Source of the DNA: Dryococelus australis
Lineage: Eukaryota > Arthropoda > Insecta > Phasmatodea > Phasmatidae
NCBI GenBank assembly: GCA_029891345.1
Contig: CM057005.1
Location: 59,785,760 to 59,849,759 of the forward strand
Direction of reading: 5' to 3'
DNA length: 64,000 bases
Part shown: positions 57,517-64,000 of the stretch, one piece after another
Layout: each line of letters starts with the position of its first letter
How positions within the stretch are numbered: the stretch's first letter is position 1
Position numbers and translations under genes: made by a program
The notes under the pieces: generated by a model
The model's database searches: none
The model's input: only the letters and a program-made list of their open reading frames with translations
Told to the model about the DNA's origin: nothing

Positions 57517-58178
57517 CACTGTAAAAAATTTCCGTACATTTACGGAACGTTTTACTGAAATGTACAGTGTATATACGGAAAGACAATCCGTAATGACGAA
57601 AAAACGGAGTTAAGTACGTAAATACAAAATACGGAAAGTCTCCGAATTCCCTTTGGCTTCGAAATACGGGGACTAACAATGCCGATTCTACGCGAAGCTT
57701 TCTTCACCACTGTAACAAGAAAATTATCGTATCTGAGGGCAGTTAAGACTATCCACGCTACTATGGCCTATTCTTTCAAACATTAAAAATAGCATCAGGC
57801 GTTTGTAACATTTGGCAACACTAAAAATATACTAAATTTAATAGAAACCGAACTTTTGCTTTTGTCTTTTGAATACAAATATAAAAGTTATACTTAGTAA
57901 TTTTTTGACTCGGGTTCAAAGCTCTCTTAAGTAAAAAATATTTTAACTGTTTTAATATCAACGAAAATAATAGACATTTTCATAATTTTTTTTTTATTTT
58001 AAACGGAAAGTACAGAGAACAAACTTGGAAATTATCGGAGAGGTTCCGTGAAATTTACGGAAAGGCCGTTTCTGAAAACGAATGTGTCCGTAATTTTACG
58101 GATAGTTTACGGACACTTCTGGATACATTTTTACCAGCACTTTTCCGTAAAATGAAGGAAATTTTTTTTTTAGCAGTG
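57517..58178. mobile_element. CACTG-ended element packed with TTTACGGA motif
   Basis: CACTGTAAAAAATTTCCGTA on the left and the complement of CACTGCTAAAAAAAAAATTT on the right. At least ten TTACGGA/TCCGTAA-type words lie within 160 bp of the two ends (for example 57528, 57541, 57576, 57586, 58048, 58065, 58091, 58104, 58146). The middle is AT-rich and non-coding. No target duplication is evident. Confidence 0.65.
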
Positions 58179-59696
58179 CGGTTGCGACGCAAGTACACAA
58201 AAAAATCAAACGATTGCAACAGTTGAGCTAGTAAGATTCTAGACTGGACGTGTTCAGTGTTAAAGAATCCTTGTTATATGTTGCAGGAAATAAGGTTTTT
58301 CTTTTCCAGAGTTCAGTTGCGATCATGGATGCAAACATTTTTTTGACAGATCATATCACTTCCAGTGTTGGCTTGTTGAATGTTCCGCTTGCTTAATTTT
58401 GACTCGTAAAACAAATTTCAACTGTACCAAACGGAGAAACCCTCAACTGTCCACTTACTCTAGAAAGCTTGTTTACGGGATAATCAATACAATACGCAGT
58501 TTAAAGTGCATAAATTAAAATTACATACACATAAGCAAGTAGTGTTACGTAATTATATGTCATGAAATACTACACTTAAACAATCTTTACGTCCACAAAA
58601 CTGAAAAATAAACTCTTAAAGGGAGCGCTTCAAAACAGATGTAGGCATAGCTAACATATCTTGTTTTTCAAAAGAACTTCGTTACTGGAAGTTAATAAAT
58701 ACTGATTTGTCATTTACATTACGTAATAAATTTTATATTGATTGGTTTCAATTTGCGAGTATTATAAGAAATGCAATGAAAACATGAGCACTGTCACTGG
58801 GAGAGGGCACCAATGTTGATAAATGCAGGGGGGAAAATTTCCCGTTAGTTTTAAATGAACTACAGAAGGTACTGTAATCTGTATCTCGGTGGCCCCCCCC
58901 CCCCCCCCACGCTGCCTTTAACTAGCATCAGCGTTCTTCGCAACCGGGATAACTTGAATTGTCTACAAATACTTCCCCACGGTGTACTCTTCTGACAAGC
59001 GACAGGCACATTCGACGGATATCGTCCTTCGAGTCTATAGCGACATTGCTGTTTCCCTTCACTGCAGTCGCTGAAAGGCATGCGCACCTTCCTGTCTCTT
59101 CCACTCGCACCCTTCTCTCTCCTTAAGCAACTAATTTTTCCTAATTGACAAATCTTGGGTGCTCGTCGCTTTGTCATGAAGTGTTATAGAAACCAGGCAA
59201 GAGTAAAGGCGCTGAGTATCGTTTCTCTTGTGAATATTCGGCTTGCATCGAACCAAGCAAACATTTTTAAAAAAATGCTTCAATTAAGTGTTGCAATAAA
59301 AAATCATTACCAATTACATATGTAATTATTTGTTATCCTTAATTTTAATGGACAGAATACGACATGGCAAATGCGTTGGTGTCGTTGGAACTGGTAATTA
59401 TTAGAAAAGTTTTGAAAAATTTATTTTTGTGATTTTTTATTGTTTTTTGAACTTTTAAATACACCAGTCATTAAGGTTTCTCTCAAAATTTTAATTGAGT
59501 GTTAGTGTCAAAACGTCTAAATTTTATGGAATCCTTACTAGAAAAAAACTACTGCCCTGATCTAGATCAACGTCTCTGAATGTAAGTCAGTTGTACGGGT
59601 CTCGCCAAAATAATAGTTGAGCGTCTTTGCTATGGCGAAGATTATTTCTGGTTTGAGTAAATGGTACCCGCTGTGATGAATTCGTTACTTCATTAT
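58179..59696. other. Anonymous AT-rich sequence, 1.5 kb
   Basis: A C-run lies near 58892. The 105-codon minus frame at 58860-59177 reads through that run and shows no known motif. Confidence 0.4.
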
Positions 59697-59698
59697 TA

Positions 59699-59988
59699 GG
59701 GACCCCGCAAAATTAGCGTAATTTTTTGACGTCAAGCTAGAATTCACAGTACTGTATACACTCGAGCCGGAGTCGTTTCTCCATTGGCAAATGCTTAGGT
59801 GTTAAATCACTCCCATGTTGAGTGAATTGCGCGTGATTAGGGCATACGACTTAGAAGTGTTCATTTATTGGCGTATATTTATCCGGGACGTGCCAAATAA
59901 AGTATAGGCCAATGACAAACGTATTCCGAAGGAAAAGTGTTTAAAGTTTAAAATGTCCTCAAATAATAACGGGAATTTCGCAGATCTC
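59699..59988 (+). mobile_element. MITE family D, copy 3
   Basis: GGGACCCCGCAAAATTAGCG to the complement of GAGATCTGCGAAATTCCCGT, TA on both sides (59697-59698 and 59989-59990). Confidence 0.8.
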
Positions 59989-60217
59989 TATTCATTATGC
60001 TTACTGCAATATGTTCATATGTATCAACGTGGTAATCTAATTATAATTACCGGTTTCAAACTGAACATTAAAGACTAGGGGTTAGCCCGTGACCTTTTTT
60101 TTTTGTATTGTCACGGGGTTAGAGCAGTTGCCATGTTAAAAAATTTGGTTATCATTCAAAGACTGAAAAAAAAAATTGCATAGATATGTGTAGGTAATAA
60201 TGAAATGATGTGGAATT

Positions 60218-60347
60218 AACTCAACATTGAAGCGACTGCGGTCGTATTTGATATTTCTCTATCCACTGAGCCACCAAGGCCCCACTTGGAATCGCTCTAT
60301 CCACTGAGCCACTGTGGCCCCACTTAATGAACTCAACATTGAAGCGA
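60218..60347 (-). mobile_element. Double tRNA-like head inserted with 18-bp duplication
   Basis: AACTCAACATTGAAGCGA occurs at 60218-60235 and exactly again at 60330-60347. Between them are 94 bp which, on the minus strand, hold two tandem versions of the same tRNA-like head: GGGGCCACAGTGGCTCAGTG then GATAGAGCG, and GGGGCCTTGGTGGCTCAGTG then GATAGAG. No body follows. The perfect long duplication indicates a LINE-mediated insertion that is fairly recent. Confidence 0.75.
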
Positions 60348-61225
60348 GACATGTAAAGTAAACAAAAATGATATTCCATTACCTACATATCTCTATGCAA
60401 TATTCTCTATGCATTAATACAAAACTTTCATTGGAAAAAAGTAATTAAAAAATTAGTTTTTAGGTAAAAGGTAATGATTGCGTAATCTGATCTTGCTGAA
60501 ATTGGAATATGACCTGTATTTTACCGTGAGGATTCACTCTGCAAAATTTGAAGGATTTCTGTAGAGTTTCAAGGGACTTAGAGGTATTAAAGACGGACAG
60601 ATAGACAGGCAGAGATCGTCTACTTATATAGTAGGATATTTTTATTACATTCACAGCAAGCGCTAGTTCCTTAAAAAAAAAAAAAATCTGGTGGGGAGTA
60701 GGTTACTTGCACCGGGTATCGCGAAGCCCAGGTAGTTGATGGACATGTTCGCCATGGATGCCTATTTTGGAAGTAGTTGCGAAGGCGTTTCTGGGTGGTC
60801 CAACTCCACACTGTCCCCGCAGGAGTTTCTGGCTAGTCTCGTATCCCAGGCCGTATTCGAAACCACACATTCCTTTCAGAAAGTGGTGTTGTGACCCGGT
60901 TTCGCGCACACTATAAACGACGTATTTCCCAGCTCGGTATTAGGCATCGTTACGTAAAACAATTTGAGAAATCTAGGAATTTACGATATACGAAATCCTA
61001 AAATCACTGCAATTTCTGTTGTTACGACCAGAATAAAGGATAGGGAGTCTGTAATCGAATGCCTCTGTGGTGCAGCGTCTGGCGTTGTATGTCGCCGGGG
61101 AAATCACCGTGATACTGCGAAAGGCATGATTGTGTGTCTACTTGTTAAAATAAACGCTTCGGAACGTACGGAATTCATATAATTTGTTTATGCTAATTAT
61201 CATATTTCATTTGAAATCTTAAAAA
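60348..61225. other. Anonymous sequence
   Basis: 61060-61105 (gcctctgtggtgcagcgtct) looks like another tRNA A-box head but no B box follows. No gene supported. Confidence 0.35.
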
Positions 61226-61470
61226 GGGCCGCGGTGGCGTAGTCGTTAGACTACTCGCCTCCCACCCAGGCGAACCAGGTTCGATTCCCGGTGGGCTCGA
61301 TCCCGGATTTTCGCATGTGTTAATCGTGCCGCTGGTTGTCGGGTTTTCTCGGGGATCTCCCGTTTCCCCCGCCCTTGCACTCCAGCGCTGCTCCGCACAT
61401 ACCTCGCTTCACCCGCAACGGCTCTCAAGACCTCGATGTTAAGAGCCGCCCAAATCTTTCTCCACTCCAC
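61226..61470 (+). mobile_element. SINE type 1, copy 6, best full-length
   Basis: Head GGGCCGCGGTGGCGTAGTCG (A box TGGCGTAGTCG), B box CAGGTTCGATTCCCGG, body gtcgggttttctcggggatc, and 3' end aagagccgcccaaatctttc. About 245 bp. The head is tRNA-like in A/B spacing; the pol III promoter is inferred from these boxes. Confidence 0.88.
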
Positions 61471-61937
61471 TTGGAACCATAGCGCTATTATTAAGACGAA
61501 AATGTTGAATTATAATATCATTTGGCGGGTCCCAGGGATTATTGTATACAAAACTGCGTATGATTATTAAGTCATTAACGTTATATAATTCTTTAGTTAC
61601 TATGAGCGCACGGGTGTGCTTCAAGAGAGCTAATAATATGCCTGCCTATCGTATCCGAACTGAAATTACAAAAGTTAAGACTTGACCAACAGCCACGCTG
61701 TCACACTGTAAAAACGCTGTATTCGCTACAACACATGATTTGTTGCCGCAAAGATAAATTCGTTTAAATATGAACCACTGCATCATAAGCGTGCCACAAA
61801 AAATTTTTTTTGTTTGATCTTTAGGTTAATGACTAAACTTGCGTCGACGTTACAATTGTCCGGTAGATGTCTTGTGTATTAATATCAATCACACAGTAAG
61901 GAAAATGTGTGCTCTGAAAAACAAAAACCGAGATAGT
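61471..61937. other. Anonymous AT-rich sequence
   Basis: No feature recognised. Confidence 0.4.
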
Positions 61938-61939
61938 TA

Positions 61940-62229
61940 GAGACGTGCAAAATTCGCGTTATTATTTGGACTCAAGTTAAACTTCAAACACATGTGCCTT
62001 TGCAATGAGTTTGTCATTGGACAATACTTTATTTGGCACGCCCTGGGTAGCTCTGCGCCAATAAATGAATACTTCGCGGTTGTGTAGTCCAAACACGCGT
62101 AGTTCAGTCTGGAAGGGAGTGACTTCGCATCTATGCAGCAGCCAATGGAGAAATGATGCCAGCTCGAGTATACACAGCACTGTGGAGTTTAGCCTGATGC
62201 CGAATAATAACGCGAATTTTGCAGGTCTC
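61940..62229 (-). mobile_element. MITE family D, copy 4
   Basis: GAGACGTGCAAAATTCGCGT to the complement of GAGACCTGCAAAATTCGCGT, TA on both sides (61938-61939 and 62230-62231). 290 bp. Confidence 0.87.
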
Positions 62230-62424
62230 TAGTGATAGCAAATAAGAGAGAAGTAATAAATATTTCACAATTATATTCACTAATAAAATAATACTACGGC
62301 TCCGAGATTTGATGCCACCCCCCCCCCCCCAATTCCCAGTGTTACAAGCCAATTGCATTTAACCTGACGACCACTTCACCTTATTGTCCTCAAAATTCTT
62401 TTGAAAAGCATATTATTTATCCAT

Positions 62425-62880
62425 TCGCAGTTACTTCACACTTTTCTGAAGCTCTGCAAACGTTCTACTTCCAAATTATTCCTCCGCCCCCTACAAACTC
62501 AGATTAAATAACTATAGAGAATCACACCGAAGGAAAACCCCGAAATCGTGCGCACTCAGGTGTAATAATATTTTGCATGAGAACTATTTCTTACTAGGTG
62601 TTACCAACACACGTGTTTTCTCACTGTTTTACACATATTTATTTATAATGTAACATTATAATTTATAAATAAAATATTGGTCAAACTTCAATTCAACGAA
62701 AAAAAAATAAAGGTAATTTTATGTTAACGGCGGTATAAAACGCTTGTGATACATGGCATATTTAGAACGTAACTAAACACCCCATACATGGTGTGATTTT
62801 TCGAAGGATTGATTCAAAATGTGTGAAGAAATTGCGAATAGACTATATACAGGTAATATAGCATGGGCCAGAATATAATG
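62425..62880 (-). repeat. Dispersed repeat F, copy 4 (longest)
   Basis: gcagttacttcacacttttc, attcctccgccccctacaaa, aactatttcttactaggtgt, ataaaacgcttgtgatacat and acatggtgtgatttttcgaa follow in order and set the extent of the family. Neither end shows an inverted repeat that I can see; it may be part of a longer element. Confidence 0.72.
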
Positions 62881-63006
62881 TCACCACTTAGAAAGATTTG
62901 AGGTTAGTGATTTGGAGAGTCGCTGTATTTCAGAATGATATTGAACGTCTGCAGGAGTAGTGTACATTGCCTCAGTTGCAGTTTTATAAAGCATAATATA
63001 TTGGTA

Positions 63007-63262
63007 GGGATAGGAATTTTTCGCGAGTTCAACTAAAGTTGACTTTGAAATTGGATTGCAGTTTATTAGACACGCCCTGGACTACTCTGAGCAAATAACA
63101 GACGTGCAAGGAATCAAGTAGCGAGTGCCATACTGCCAGGTGTGAAGTAACACTGGCTACTCCGTGGGGCAGCAGCCAATGAACAGACATCTGAGCTCGA
63201 GTATATACATGACTGTGGAGTATAGCCTACAGGTCATTGAACTCGCGAATTTTTCCTATCCC
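63007..63262 (-). mobile_element. MITE family B, copy 5
   Basis: GGGATAGGAATTTTTCGCGA to the complement of GGGATAGGAAAAATTCGCGA with TA on both sides (63005-63006 and 63263-63264). Shorter than the other B copies by a deletion near the left end. Confidence 0.87.
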
Positions 63263-63264
63263 TA

Positions 63265-63507
63265 TGTATAGGTTTATAAATTTTTGCTTCAGGACAAGAA
63301 TTATGTACTGTAAAGTGCAATGAACGACATGAAAACTTAAATATCGCAAAAATGTTGCTTTTGGTACGAAGTTATATTTCTTTACTGTGAACAAAAGGAG
63401 TTCAAAGAATATTAACTTATTTGCTATAAATGAATATAATGTTGCCATAATACAAAAATGTATAAGGAAAACATTTATTAACAGCAAACCTATCTTTTTT
63501 TGGCAAT
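63265..63507. other. Anonymous AT-rich spacer
   Basis: No feature recognised. Confidence 0.35.
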
Positions 63508-63520
63508 CCCTTTGAATAAA

Positions 63521-63773
63521 GAGGCCACGGTGGCTGAGCGGTTAGAATGCTCGCCTCCTACCAAGTCGAACTGGGTTCAATCCCCCGGCCGGTTCAGTCC
63601 GGTTTTTCGCAATCGAGAATCGTACCAGACGATGTCGCTGGCTGGCGGGTTTTCTCGGGGATCTCCCGTTTGCCCCGCCCTTTAATTCCGGCACTGCTCC
63701 ATACTCACCTCGCTCCACCCTCATCGACTCTCAAGACCTCGATGTCAAGAGCCCGCCAAATCTCTTCACTCAC
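63521..63773 (+). mobile_element. SINE type 1, copy 7, with perfect 13-bp duplication
   Basis: Flanked by CCCTTTGAATAAA at 63508-63520 and 63774-63786. Head GAGGCCACGGTGGCTGAGCG, B box GGGTTCAATCCCC, body ctggcgggttttctcgggga, 3' end cgccaaatctcttcactca. The duplication fixes both ends: about 253 bp with no poly(A) tail, ending in the conserved unique sequence. Confidence 0.93.
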
Positions 63774-63786
63774 CCCTTTGAATAAA

Positions 63787-64000
63787 AGCAATTTTGTGTT
63801 ACTGTAAACAAAACAGCCTCAAAGAAATGGGTTTCTTTGCAGTACAGACAACTTTGTAAAGAGTTTAACTGGACGCGAGCCATGCAGTCACAGAATGGAG
63901 AAGTATTAAACGCAGCGGGACCACGAAGTACTTAAGAATATATTCAAGATCGAAGCAGCCGCTTACATCGGGAAGTCCAGTTGCACACGCCTACAAAATG
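63787..64000. other. Anonymous sequence to window end
   Basis: A pyrimidine-rich tract ending in CAG (63828-63842) precedes 30 open codons, but nothing identifies this as an exon. Confidence 0.3.

Noticed and set aside
61060-61105. tRNA A-box-like head gcctctgtggtgcagcgtct
   Set aside because: No B box at the right distance and no repeat copy in the window.
63843-63935. Possible exon of 30 codons after a pyrimidine-rich tract ending in CAG
   Set aside because: Too short, ends in a stop, no homology, and splice-like tracts are common by chance in AT-rich DNA.

Overview
The window looks like gene-poor nuclear DNA from a large, AT-rich arthropod genome. I see no bacterial-style operons, no conserved multi-exon host gene, no rRNA and no intact tRNA gene. 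What fills it is repeats: non-autonomous DNA transposons (MITEs), tRNA-derived SINEs, one decayed pogo/Tigger-type transposon, microsatellites, a GC-rich minisatellite and a diverged satellite-like array. The repeated phrase produced when the commonest SINE is read in frame (for example SSALKTS..RAAQISSL) is one I associate with stick-insect gene models such as Dryococelus australis. That is memory, not a search, so the organism call is 'insect, probably a phasmid'.

Layout. 1-5.3 kb: truncated and nested MITEs, a GC-rich minisatellite, a long (TA)n tract and a 0.67 kb inverted-repeat element. 5.35-8.25 kb: a 2.9 kb pogo/Tigger-like transposon with a decayed transposase, matching ends and a TA duplication. 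9-23 kb: dense MITE clusters, several nested or abutting, plus SINEs and a (TC)n tract. 23-30 kb: mostly anonymous sequence with one weak candidate exon, two SINE heads and a solo-LTR-like segment. 30.87-35.50 kb: a region bounded by 37-bp inverted repeats, apparently a large non-autonomous element without a transposase. 36-42 kb: MITEs, a SINE split by a MITE, a Harbinger-like inverted-repeat element and microsatellites. 42.44-44.72 kb: a diverged tandem array of about 290-bp dimeric monomers. 44.9-64 kb: more MITEs, SINEs with clear target-site duplications, and CACTG-ended elements.

The main biology is transposon biology. Family A (15 copies counting its short form) covers roughly 8% of the window. 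Families B, C, D and K are TA-inserting MITEs with different ends and interiors, but they keep CGCG at bases 16-19 from the terminus. Together with a TTAA-inserting piggyBac-like family (G) they are rich in CCAAT/ATTGG pentamers. None of the short open frames looks like a convincing host protein. All coordinates and alignments were read by eye, so ends of decayed copies may be off by several bases.
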